Shown here: piece after piece, positions 36,396 to 47,274 of the stretch
How positions within the stretch are numbered: the first letter of the stretch is position 1
Layout: each line of letters begins with the position of its first letter
Origin: Hymenochaete sp. R1
Taxonomy: Eukaryota; Basidiomycota; Agaricomycetes; Hymenochaetales; Hymenochaetaceae
Assembly: GCA_019400425.1 (NCBI GenBank)
Contig: JAFREE010000069.1
Coordinates: 59,524 to 123,523 of the forward strand
Length of the DNA: 64,000 bases
Reading direction: 5' to 3'
Position numbers and translations under genes: made by a program
Notes under the pieces: generated by a model
Databases searched by the model: none
The model's input: the letters and a program-made list of their open reading frames with translations, nothing else
What the model was told of the DNA's origin: nothing

Positions 36396-37946
36396 ATGGA
36401 CCCAAAGTGTCGTCTCGTAACTAGCCTTCTTAGTGAGTGCGACATGCTCTCTTTCTCATGCCAATGTATTCCTTTCGATCGGATTCGCACCCTATAACCC
36501 GTAGCGTTGGATTACTTACGGTCACCTTCACAAAGATACCAAGACCCCTCTTATTGCAGCACCTATGGCAGGTGCCAGTGGGGGTGCTCTAGCAGCTCAG
36601 GTTCTTCATACACTACAAATTCCTCTTATTCTTCGTTTGATCTCGAACCAAGAATTTTGACCTTAGGTCACTATCGGCGGAGGCTTTGGCTTTGTGAATC
36701 CAGGTAAGTTGCCATTACGAAAGCTTCGCGAAAATTTACCTTTCTGACTATTCATGCATCGTGGGGGCTCGTGTGACGACTCAACGAAGGCTATGGTGAT
36801 GCTGCTTCCTTCAGGCAGGAACTCGATATTGCTCGGACCCTGCTACAGAAGGCCCACCACAATCGTTCATTCACACCATCTGTACGCGGAGACCCCCTTC
36901 CCGTAGGAGCAGGTTTCCTCGGGTGGAAACTCGACGAGGCTATTGACGGACAGGACGGCAAGACCCCCGAAGTTCTAGACATAGCAATTGAAGCACGGTT
37001 ACAGGCGGTTTGGTTCTCTTTTGGTACCGACCTCGGAAAGTGGGTTCGATACGTGCGCTCTGAAGACGCCAAGAGGGGAACGCCGCACAGAACCGTCGTG
37101 TTTGTGCTTGTTAATTCCGTCGAAGAAGCTCGTGAGGCCACATATGAATGGGGAGTAGATGTACTCGTGGCACAAGGTGACTAATGTTTGGTATTTGGCG
37201 CCGGTGCATCGTCAGATTCGGACTATTGTTGCTCACCTTTTGACTTGCGATGAAAGTCTGATTGAGTTGCTGATGAAAAACTTCACCTTCTAGGAATTGA
37301 GTCTGGTGGTCACGGGCAAAGCAAGGCACCACCTCTCCTCGACCTTCTCCCAGAAGTTCTGAACATGATTCAGCACAAGCCCAGCCATGATTCAGCTAGT
37401 CCAGACCAGCCGTGCAATCCGGAACCTTCTCCGCTCGTTCTCGCTGCGGGAGGAATCGTGACGGGTGCCCAGGTCGCCGCCCTTCTCACTCTCGGAGCTT
37501 CTGGTGCAGTCCTCGGGACACGGTTCCTCTGCACGCCTGAAGCACGATATATCCAAGCCCAGAAGAAAGCACTTCTTGAAGCCAACGGAGGCTCCGCTAC
37601 GTTCCGTACTACCATTTTCGATGAGCTTCGCAAGACAACAGGGTGGCCAGAAGGAATAAATGGTCGTGCTCTAGTAAACGATATCATCCACCGTGCAGAG
37701 GAGGGCGAAAGTATGGAAGATTTGCGAAGAAACTTTGAAAAGTCAACCTCTGACGGTAATGCGCCCGGAATGCTCACATGGTCAGGCACGGGAGTCGGTC
37801 TCGTGCGCGAAATAAAGCCTGCTGCTGTGAGTGCGGAAGTAGCTCATAGATGTCTCCCAATACTTACTCTTACATAGGATGTTGTTGAAGAAATCCACGA
37901 AGAAATGGCAGTGCATCTCCGCGCTGCAAGTCACTTGTATTCTTGA
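36396..37946 (+). CDS. Nitronate monooxygenase (2-nitropropane dioxygenase family), copy 1
   Basis: FMN-dependent TIM-barrel enzyme that oxidises alkyl nitronates such as propionate 3-nitronate, a detoxification role (family knowledge). Exons 36396-36432, 36536-36600, 36667-36703, 36790-37176, 37294-37826 and 37878-37946; 375 aa. The N-terminus MDPKCRLVTSLLNTKTPLI was found by matching the first exon of the neighbouring paralog. Then come PMAGASGGALAAQ, VTIGGGFGFVNPG, GFLGWKLD, VDVLVAQGIESGGHGQSK (FMN binding, with the catalytic-type His) and AAGGIVTGAQVAALLTLGA, the C-terminal phosphate-binding part. It forms a tandem pair with the gene 557 nt downstream, with the same six-exon layout. Confidence 0.9.
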
Positions 37947-38503
37947 GCTTGAGTGCAGTTGATAATCCTTTAAATTCATAAATGAATATAATCTGCAGTT
38001 TTCTCCGTAACTTCAATCTCTTGGTTGCTGACGATGCTGAGTTTTTTTGCTGAAACCCTGCTTCCTTCGTTCTGCAGCTCAAGTAAGCGATATTATTTCG
38101 CAGGGGCATTAGGTCAAACAAGCAACCCTCCTAAGGGTAAAGTCAAAAGTCCCTGATAATATTTTTAAGCTGGTCATTGCTGTCAAATTTATCTTTCGAA
38201 GTGAAACTAGCTGCCAGTGCGTGTCTCTCACAGATGTCTTCAACTGACATAGGGCTTTCTTATGGGGCTTCAGCCACAGAACTTTTGTGTGTACTCTCGG
38301 TATAGGGCGGGCAACATCCGGTGCTCCCCGTCGAGTCGGATAACCTCGGACGACGTTTTCTTGTGCAAAGTGCTTGATCCCAGAGGAAGCCAAAGGCGGA
38401 CTCAGTCCCCATCATGGGGGGCGTTCCGTTTTGAGGCCGATTCATAGTAATAAAGCTCGAGCTCGTCGAGAGCGTGCTTTGACCAGTGACAATTTTTTTT
38501 ACG
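37947..38503. other. Spacer between the two nitronate monooxygenase genes
   Basis: 557 nt holding the 3' flank of copy 1 and the promoter of copy 2. No gene is seen. Confidence 0.5.
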
Positions 38504-39986
38504 ATGACCTCAAAGCTACTAACAAAACTCCTAAGTAAGTCCGTGAACTTGCTCGAACATTGCTTATTGCTTACTCGTTCTCTTCTTTCCCTCCAGAAAT
38601 CCAATGCCCTGTTATTTCAGCCCCTATGGCGGGCGTTAGTGGGGGGCTTTTGGCCGCTCAGGTTTATTTGCTCATGCTTCTTTTCATATATTCTATTACT
38701 AAGAAGTTTACGAGGTCACTATTGGGGGTGGGCTTGGATTTATCAACCCCGGTATGTTGGATACGTTCACACAATGCGGCTCGAAGTGTACCGTTACGGT
38801 TGCATATTTTCGTTTTGTTAATCTCTCGTTGCCTTATAGGTTTTGCTGACAGTGCCGCTTTCCGACACGAGCTCGAGATCGCTCGTAACTCACTCCAGGC
38901 CGCGCAAGATATTTCCCTGTCAACCCCACCAATCCCCGGAGATGTTCTTCGTATCGGGGTCGGCTTTATCGGTTGGATCTTGGACGACGACTCTGGCCTC
39001 ATCAACGGCGGTAATCCTGCGGAACTGCTTGGCATGGCTCTCGAGGCACGCGTACAAGCTATTTGGTTTTCGTTTGGATTGGACATTGGGAAATGGGTAC
39101 GATACGTGAAGGAGAAGGATAATTACAGGAAAAAACAGTCTCAGACAGTTGTCTTTGTCATGGTTCATACGGTCGAGGAAGCCCGAATAGCTGCATTTGA
39201 ATGGGGAGTAGATGCGCTTGTCGTGCAAGGTACGATACATTTGAGTTGCTTTCTCCCCTAATTCAACAATGGTTCTACTCATTTCCATTGACTTTTCAAG
39301 GGATTGAAGCAGGGGGACATGGTCATGGAAAGGCGCCTCCTCTTCTGAACTTCGTCACTGAAGTCGCAGATATGCTCCAATGCCAATCCAAGAATTCTTC
39401 AGCTGCAGTTCCAGCGATTGTCGCTGCCGGCGGCCTGGCCACAGGTGCTCAGGTAGCCTCAATGCTCACGCTGGGCGCCTCAGGTGCGGTTCTCGGAACT
39501 CGTTTCCTTCTCACCCCCGAAGCACAATGCAAAGAAACCAACAAAGTAGCCTTGCTTGCTGCAGAGGGCGCAAATGCTACGCTCCGGTCGGACGTCTGGG
39601 ACAAGATTGGTAACTGGACGAGGTTCCCACCGGGCATTAACGGTCGAGCGTTGACTCACGACGTAGTTCGGCGTCTCGAAGAGGGCGAGAGCATGGAATC
39701 CGTGCGTGATTACTACAAGACAACTTCATTCCAGACCGATGCCGGCGGCATTATTGTATGGGCAGGAACTGGTGTTGGACTCATGCGAGAGATTAAACCT
39801 GCTGCGGTGAGTATAGTATTTCCGTTCCTTATGTTCTAGATTTAAGTTTACTTTGCTATTTCAAATGCAAATGCACGGCCTCGTACTGATCTGGTTTTAT
39901 TCCTCATTTAGGATGTGGTGAAGGAGATTCATCGAGAGATGGTAACACACTTGCATATTGCTAGCACCCTCTTTCCGGGTCCGTAA
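38504..39986 (+). CDS. Nitronate monooxygenase (2-nitropropane dioxygenase family), copy 2
   Basis: Second tandem copy. Exons 38504-38534, 38597-38661, 38715-38751, 38840-39229, 39301-39806 and 39912-39986; 367 aa. Every intron is at the same position and phase as in copy 1. Matching blocks: PMAGVSGGLLAAQ, VTIGGGLGFINPG, GFIGWILDDD, VVQGIEAGGHGHGK and AAGGLATGAQVASMLTLGA. Compared with copy 1 it has a different loop before the FMN phosphate motif and a longer C-terminal end (HLHIASTLFPGP). Both copies look intact, so each may have its own substrate or regulation (inference). Confidence 0.9.
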
Positions 39987-40297
39987 TTACACACTTCGCC
40001 ATCTCAAATCGACCATAAAAATTTATCTCAAAGATGGGGGAAGCTTGAAGCTTGATGCTGAAGACTGCCGCACTGATTGCATTTGCCAACCCTATTTCTC
40101 ACTTGGTTACTTCTATAACACTGTAACCCCAAAACGTTGCGCGCTTAAGTACTCGCTGACTGTTATACATACATGTATACATTGATTCAAAACATATTCC
40201 ATACAAGGTTAAACACAAGACGCCGTGCACGACCTCTTAAACGACTCCATCGGATTTCGGCACCCTTCGCGTACCATAGACAATACCACAGGTCCCC
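39987..40297. other. Convergent spacer after nitronate monooxygenase 2
   Basis: A short AT-rich convergent spacer with 3' flanks of two genes. No gene is seen. Confidence 0.5.
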
Positions 40298-40843
40298 TCA
40301 ATCTCTCGTCTCCAGCTCTGCGATCAACTCGTTCTCCTCTAGATAATAATCATCACCAACGATCTTCCTTATGTAGCCTTGTTTTGGTGCCCTGATCTGA
40401 AGTTCGGTCTGTAAGATGATCACAATCACCGGATTCGTCAGCCGCACGTTGTGAAACCGTACAAACTTGAAGGTAAGATAGCATATAAAGAACATAGTAC
40501 GATTGATACCGTTCATGTCTCAGAGATCGTAAGCGAAACATTGAACAGATTTAGCGCGCATTGGGGAGAGAAACAGCAGCAGGAAGAGCGCAGGACTCTA
40601 ACTTCAATATGATCATGAACACGTACGCACCTTTGTCGACACCACTTCCGCAATGCAGTCTCCCTCTTTCACGAAGTTATCCTTGGACGCCTTCACAGTG
40701 ACCTTGCCCTTCATGGGTGCGACGATGTTGATGTAATCGGTCGTGGGCGACGATGGTGGGGCGTCTGAAGCCGCAGTTCCTGTGCTTCTTGTCTTGCTCG
40801 TGTCGAGCGCGGTGATGGCGTGGTTGGTTGAAGTGGTCGACAT
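40298..40843 (-). CDS. Stand-alone biotinyl/lipoyl-like domain protein
   Basis: Two exons (40631-40843 and 40298-40408), 107 aa. About 35 disordered Ser/Thr residues precede one single-hybrid (biotinyl/lipoyl) domain: YINIVAPMKGKVTV, NFVKEGDCIAEVVSTK, then TELQIRAPKQGYIRKIV and ENELIAELETRD to the end. It aligns along its length with the last 70 residues of the neighbouring pyruvate carboxylase. The lysine at the hairpin tip is kept (K71), but the flanks read STK-T instead of AMK-M. The intron follows K71 in phase 0, exactly as the carboxylase intron follows its biotinyl lysine. An alternative model keeps a 57-nt middle exon (40409-40465), which would insert 19 residues in the hairpin. Whether it is biotinylated, lipoylated or unmodified cannot be told. 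It could be a carboxylase regulator or a carrier (inference). Confidence 0.78.
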
Positions 40844-41434
40844 GCTTTAGAAGAAGTGAGTTGCTTTGCAGGGTGTTTGTCTCGGGGACTATTGTATCAC
40901 GGTGGGTTGGATGCGAACGTGCTGCCGTTGGATTGTCTCAACTTTCGATAGAACCGTTTCAACGAAAAGTACACGCACACTTTGTCTGTCTACTACAATT
41001 GAATCGTCAAGCTTCAGTTCGAAGAGTCGAGATTTACGTCGTGGTTTAATGCGCAGCGCAATGGTAGTGACATCACGCAGCCTATCCCGGGCCATATAAG
41101 CCATACACCATTAGAGAGACATGCGAGGTCATATGATACTTGAAGGATCCAACATTGATCAGATGTGCACCCAAATTGCTTCCGCATAGGGGTCATATGC
41201 CCTTTTTTCTTGGGGTAAATGCAGATAGAGAGGGCATAACACAATCTTTGATTCTATTCGAGATGAAGAAAGTACAGGTTTCATCCTTAACGAGAAGGTT
41301 TATTGCAATAGTACAAACATTGATTGACTGGGGTGAGAAGTAAACGAAATTTGAGGTCAAAATATATGGTCGGACACCTGCCGAGAAACGGAGCAAGAAA
41401 TGCGTACAGACGTAAGACATGTAACGAGACAGAA
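40844..41434. other. Spacer between the biotinyl-like gene and pyruvate carboxylase
   Basis: 591 nt holding the 3' flank of pyruvate carboxylase and the promoter of the small gene. No gene is seen. Confidence 0.5.
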
Positions 41435-44400
41435 TTAGTGAACAATTTCAGCAATAAGATCGCCTTGCGAGAGGGAGTCGCCTGTACAGAATAGTAACGG
41501 AAGTAAATTAGCAAAGGACTTGGCGAAGTGACATAGGAAAAGATTAGTCTGGGGCACTCACCCTCTTGCACGAGAACACGTTTGATGTGACCGGATACAG
41601 GTGCACTGATCGCAGACTCCATCTATAGGTGTTCAATTTCAAGATCCGGTCGTCAGTAAAACCCGCAAGGATTGATCGAACATCTCGCCGCACCTTCATC
41701 GCACTCTGGACGCAGAGCACATCACCCTTCTTTACCTCCTGGCCTTCCTTCACTCGGACCTCGACGACTACACCCGACATCGGAGAACCCACGGAGCCTG
41801 GAGCGGGCGTGGCTTTCTCGCGAGTGACAGTCTCCACGGCGCTGTTCTTGTCTTCTACCGTAACAGCTCGGACTTCGCCATTAACCTCAATCCAGACATC
41901 CCTAGTCGCCTTGTCCTCAACTACTGGACCAACGGCTAACCTAAGAGAATTACAGACGACGATCAATGAAAATTATTAACTTTCAGGGGTCGAAAGAAAC
42001 TTACAGACGCAGGATGAGGGTCTTTCCCTTTTCAATACTACAAAAAGCAACGCCCATCGTTAAAACCCGATCATACTCGGTAATATAAAACACTATACTT
42101 ACGAGATATGCATTTCTTCTCCAATATCCGGGCGACCAAGGAAGAACCGGGTCGGGACAATGCTGAGGTCGCCGAACTTGGCCAAGAAACCCTGATACTC
42201 CTCGAACACCTTCGGGTACATTACATACGACGTGACATCGCAATCTGTGATGTGTTTTCCGAACTTCGTGCGCAGCTCCGCCTTGATCTTCTTGAAGTCG
42301 AGAGGCTCCATCGACGCGCCTGGGCGTCCATCGATGCGTGGCTTGTCCCGGATAATCTTGGAGCGTAATGGCTCTGGGAAGCCGCCGACGGGCTGGCCAA
42401 GGTACCCCTGGAAGAATTCGACTACGGACGAAGGGAAGTCGAGTTGCTCGGCACGGTCTAGGACATCTTGCTTCGACAGCTTGTTCGAGACCATGAACTG
42501 AGCAAAGTCTCCGACCACCTTGGAAGAAGGCGTAACCTATGGATAAAATTTGATTGAGAAGTGTATCATTTTCATTCTTAGAATCAATATCCACCTTGAT
42601 CACATCTCCGCACTGTCCAAATGGGTTAGAGGGGCTATGAAAGCGGTTAAGGTGGGCAAGGACTCACCAGCTCGTTGGCTTCAATGTACTTCTTCTTGAC
42701 CTCTGAAATAGAATGCCATGAGTTTCTTTATTGATGCCTAACTAGAGGGCTATTCATACCAGCCCATTGAGTACCCAGTCCAAGTTGTGCCGCTTGGAAC
42801 TAATCACATAGTTGGTCAACTGTTATTTGCGCATACGTTTGGGGTAAGTGGCGCTTACCATCAAGTTCGTGTACTGCCCTCCCGGCATCTCGTGTGCGAA
42901 CACACTGGAGTCAGATGCTCGCACATTCGCCTCGAAACAGCTATACAGCTGTCGGACTTGTGTCCAGTACAAGTTAAGAGCTTGGATATCCTCATATCTG
43001 ATACCAGTCCCGAGATGTGTCTGCTCAAGAGCGGAGCAAACCGCGCCCATGGAGGGCTGCGAAGTGAGACCAGACATACTGTCGATCGCGACGTCAACGA
43101 CATCGGCACCCGCTGCGGCTGCTGCGAGCATACTTGAGGCAGCGATGCCAGCCGTATCGTGCGAGTGGACATGGATCGGGAGATTGGGGTACTTCTTCCT
43201 AATCGATCCAATTAGACTAAAAGAAGTCGCAATCAGCATCCACTATCTATAGAACTTGGTGAGACGGAGATGAGAGCTTACAGCTTTGCAGCCTCTGGCT
43301 TGAGTAGACCCGCCATGTCCTTGATACCGAGAACGTGGATACCCTCAGCGACCAACTGGTCGACGAAATCCATGTAATACTGGAGAGTGTACTTCGTCTT
43401 CTTGGGATTTGCTACATCGCCACTGTAGCAGACAACAGCCTCGCAAACACCTCCAGCTTTCTTCGCAGCATCAATACCGAGCCTCAACTATATTAAAATA
43501 TTAGAAATTAGTTAGATTGGGTATAATGAATCAATTGTCAACGCACGTTCTCTGAAGGAAAAGTCAGTAGAAGCTACAAAAAAGATCATAGAATGGAACA
43601 CACCAAAGTAGTTCAATGAATCAAAGACCCGGAAAATATCCAAACCGTTCTCGACAGCCTTCTTGGAGAAATCGTAGATTGCGTTATCACTACTCAACGG
43701 TAAGGACAAAGCTGTCTTCAGACTAAAGTAAGGATTACATACGGATAGCTTGTGTATCCGACTCCGTTCGCACCACGAACAAGAGCTTGGAACGGAATGT
43801 TTGGAACGAGTTTACGGAGCGTGCGCTAAAGTAAATGTCAGAAACACGCGCAATACGAAATATTTTAGAATCTTTGCAGAGAAAAGATACGACTTACAAG
43901 TCTCTCCCAAGGATCTTCGTACAAGAACCGCATCGACACATCAAACGTCGCCCCACCCCACATCTCCAAGGAATACGCATTCGCCAACGCATGACTTGTC
44001 TCTTTTGCGATGTTCACCATGTCCACCGTCCTCAAACGGGTAGCCAACAACGATTGGTGTGCATCACGCCATGTCGTGTCCATGATAAGCACACCCGGAT
44101 ACTCACGTACGGCCTTCGCGAACGCCTCCGGACCCTTGTTAACAATGATGTTCCGCCATCCTTGCTCGCATGGAGCTGATGTGTCGAGGGGAGGCCCATT
44201 TTCGATCTCGCGGTTGGCGAGTTGGGGAATGACAATGTCGTCCTTGAGACCCGGCTCGCCCTGCTGACCCTTGATGGAGCTTCCGTTGACAGCAAGGTCA
44301 CCGAGGTAGGCAAGGAGCTTTTGAGCACGATTCTGGCTTTGGACGAGCTTGAAGAGGTCTGGAGTGTCGTCGATGAAGGTGGTCCAGGTCATTCCACCGA

Positions 44401-46239
44401 TGAAGACGTCATGCGTCAAGAGACGGAAGAGGAAGGGGATGTTGGTCTTGACGCCGCGAATACGGAATTCGACGAGAGCACGCAGCATTTTGTGGCGGGC
44501 AACCTCGTACGTTGCACCACTAACAGAGATCTTTACGAGAAGACTGTCGTAATGCGGTGTGATTTGCGCCCCCGCAAAACCTGAAGACGCATCGAGTCGA
44601 ACACCATTACCTCCAGCAGACCGGTAAACCTCAATCTTTCCAGTATCAGGCTGAAAGTTCTGAGCAGGGTCTTCAGTCGTGATACGGCACTGAATCGCAA
44701 AGCCGCGTTTCGTGATATTTTCTTGGGTAAGACCAAGCTGAGGAAGCGTAGCACCCGCCGCGATCTGAATCTGAGCAGCGACGATATCGATACCCGTGAT
44801 TTCCTCTGTAATCGTGTGCTCGACTTGAATACGAGGGTTGATCTCAATGAAATAGTGTCTTCCGAGCTGGTCCACTAAGAACTCTGCCGTTCCGGCGTTC
44901 CTATAGCCAACGCTCTGCGCGATCTTGATTGCGTCAGCCCAAATGGAATGGCGAACCTCATCGGAAAGATGCATCGCTGGAGCAACCTCGACGACCTTCT
45001 GGTGCCGACGCTGCACGGAGCAGTCGCGTTCAAAGAGGTGGACAACGTTACCCTCACCATCGGCGAGGAGCTGAACTTCAATGTGGCGCGGGCGCTCGAG
45101 GAAGCGCTCGATGAAGACGGTGCCGTCACCAAATGCGGACTTCGCTTCGCTCACGGCTCGGTTGAACGAATTTTCGAATTCCGATTCTTCGCGAACGACG
45201 CGCATCCCACGACCTCCACCACCCATAGCAGCTTTGATGATAACTATACCAAGTCATAAGGAATGGTAGAAATATGATGCATCGTCGAAGAAAACATACC
45301 TGGGAAACCATGTTTTTTGATGAAATCCAAGCCTCCTAAATAGTCTCCAACAGGACCAGGTGTTCCCGGAACAACAGGCACACCGACCTTCATGGCTTGA
45401 AAGGAGTCATAGTAAATTACATTTGCTTCAAATTTACAGAGTTCTTGAAGCTTACCGATGGTACGAGCTTTTGTCTTGTCGCCAAGCGCATCGATAACCT
45501 CTGGTGACGGACCGATGAAAGCAAGACCAGCCTGCTCGACCTTCCGAGCAAACAACGCGTTCTCAGACAAGAATCCATAACTTCGGTTATTGTCATTCCT
45601 GCTTTAGCACATATGTAAATAGCATTGGACTTACCCGGGATGGATCATATCAACGCCATGCTCCAGTGCGATGCGGATGATGTCGTCCTGCGCGAGGTAC
45701 GCCGCAACAGGTGTCAAGCCTTTTCCAACCTGATACGCCTCATCGGCCTGAACACGCACGAGCAAAACAAATGGAAGTAAGATGTTTAGACTATTAATAC
45801 TGAAGAAGAATGTTGGGGATGTGGCGCACGCACCTTCTGTCTATGCGCAGACATCCGGTCCTCGTATGAATAGATGGCGACTGTATGCATCGCAAGCTCG
45901 TGGGCAGTACGGAATACTCGGATAGCGATTTCCTGTCAAATCCAATATCAACATTAATGCATTCCAATAATATAATAATTCTTTGGTGAGTTCCGCAGCA
46001 TACGCAGCGCGATACGCCTGGATTCAAGGCATAATAGACAAAGGCTTGAAAGCACTTACCCCACGGTTAGCTACGAGCACCTTCGTCAATGGTCCATGAT
46101 GGCCCGCGACTTTCCGACGAACGGTCTGGATAGAGTGTACAGGTGTTCCTGGAACGCTCGGCGTCGTCGCGAACATCTCAGTGAGGCGAGGTGGGTGGAG
46201 CATCTGCTCTTCTTCAAATTGATGAGCGGAGTCCGTCAT
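41435..46239 (-). CDS. PYC: Pyruvate carboxylase
   Basis: Biotin enzyme that carboxylates pyruvate to oxaloacetate. Nineteen exons: 46060-46239, 45834-45932, 45635-45747, 45456-45580, 45300-45395, 43898-45243, 43743-43825, 43604-43692, 43547-43551, 43282-43487, 42859-43216, 42760-42799, 42668-42702, 42595-42612, 42103-42536, 42005-42037, 41694-41940, 41562-41622 and 41435-41481; 1204 aa, the usual length. Biotin carboxylase (about 50-500) shows [24 protein letters not shown], the ATP-grasp loop GGGGRGMR and [10 protein letters not shown]. Carboxyltransferase (from about 590) shows [26 protein letters not shown] and HVHSHDTAG. The biotinyl domain carries AMKM with K1169. The ninth exon is a 5-nt microexon coding the end of Glu plus Asn in YFENLRLGID, and the fourteenth is 18 nt. 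No targeting peptide is obvious, so a cytosolic site is likely. Confidence 0.97.
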
Positions 46240-47274
46240 TCTTGCCTCGATTCTTGGGTTTTACAGTGTGTTTTTTGAAAGTTCTGGGCAAGTTGAGGCA
46301 AGTGTCAGTGGCGTGCCTTTTCGTTCAAACGAAAAGAATAGATTGTACGATGAGGATATGAGTGCAATGATGAAAGAACAAGGAGGAAAGGGGAAGAGTG
46401 GCGAAACGGGGCTCAATGGTCAAAAGCAACCCCAGCGATAAACGTTGGGGACGAAAGGTATGATAAAAGATGAAATAAGATGGAATGGAGAGGGGGATAA
46501 AGAGGACGAAAAGTGGCGATGGGCGAGAGAAAGAGACTGTGGGGATAGAAAAGGCTCGGAAAGATAAATCAGACGGGGATAAGGACTGGGACCAGGACTG
46601 ACCACGAATGCGCTTCCGGGGCTTGCGATTCGGAAATAATCCTGTGTCCCTTCTCTTTGCTTCTTCCTTCGCCGTCGAAGTCTTGCCGGTGGTGACAGAT
46701 CTTGGCGGTTGCCTGGTATGGTTGAAACGGGGAGAAGAGAAAGAGAAAGAGATGGAGAGGGGCAATGAAGGAAGACACGTTCGACTATATGCGCTTTTGG
46801 ACTTGAACGCGCGTTTAGGGGTTAAAGCGGTCTTCCGCTCAAGCTCATCATCCAGATTTCATCCCACAATATTTTATTTTCATTCTTAAATCTGCCTTCC
46901 GACGGCTTCAAACTCTTTGCACCGCCGTCTGACCTGAGAGACTGCATCCCGGTCTGTTCCTCAGATACTGTCGCCACATCCAAGACCTTCCCTCGTCTCC
47001 AGACAATCACTCACCACTGGTACTCTAGCCTTCTATATAACCCTTCCCAGAACGTAACAATGATATAAGTTTACAGCACCATGTATCGTACTATCTGCTC
47101 CAATCAGATCAATCAACCTCACCGACCGACCGAACTGTAGTCGACGGCCCAATCGCCATACCCATAAAAATACGCCCCAATCATATGATTGTTGTACACA
47201 AACCAGCTGAGCATATTGATCCGCTCTGATTGGTTATGCAAAGCCATTTGAGGAGTGATGTCAGCTGCAGCCAA
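46240..47274. other. Intergenic region, pyruvate carboxylase promoter
   Basis: About 1 kb. The minus strand is C/T-rich from about 46330 to 46800, in line with the pyruvate carboxylase promoter and leader. Open frames there are compositional. No gene is seen. Confidence 0.5.

Noticed and set aside
46325..46765. 146-codon minus-strand frame upstream of pyruvate carboxylase
   Set aside because: Low-complexity C/T-rich leader; no domain.
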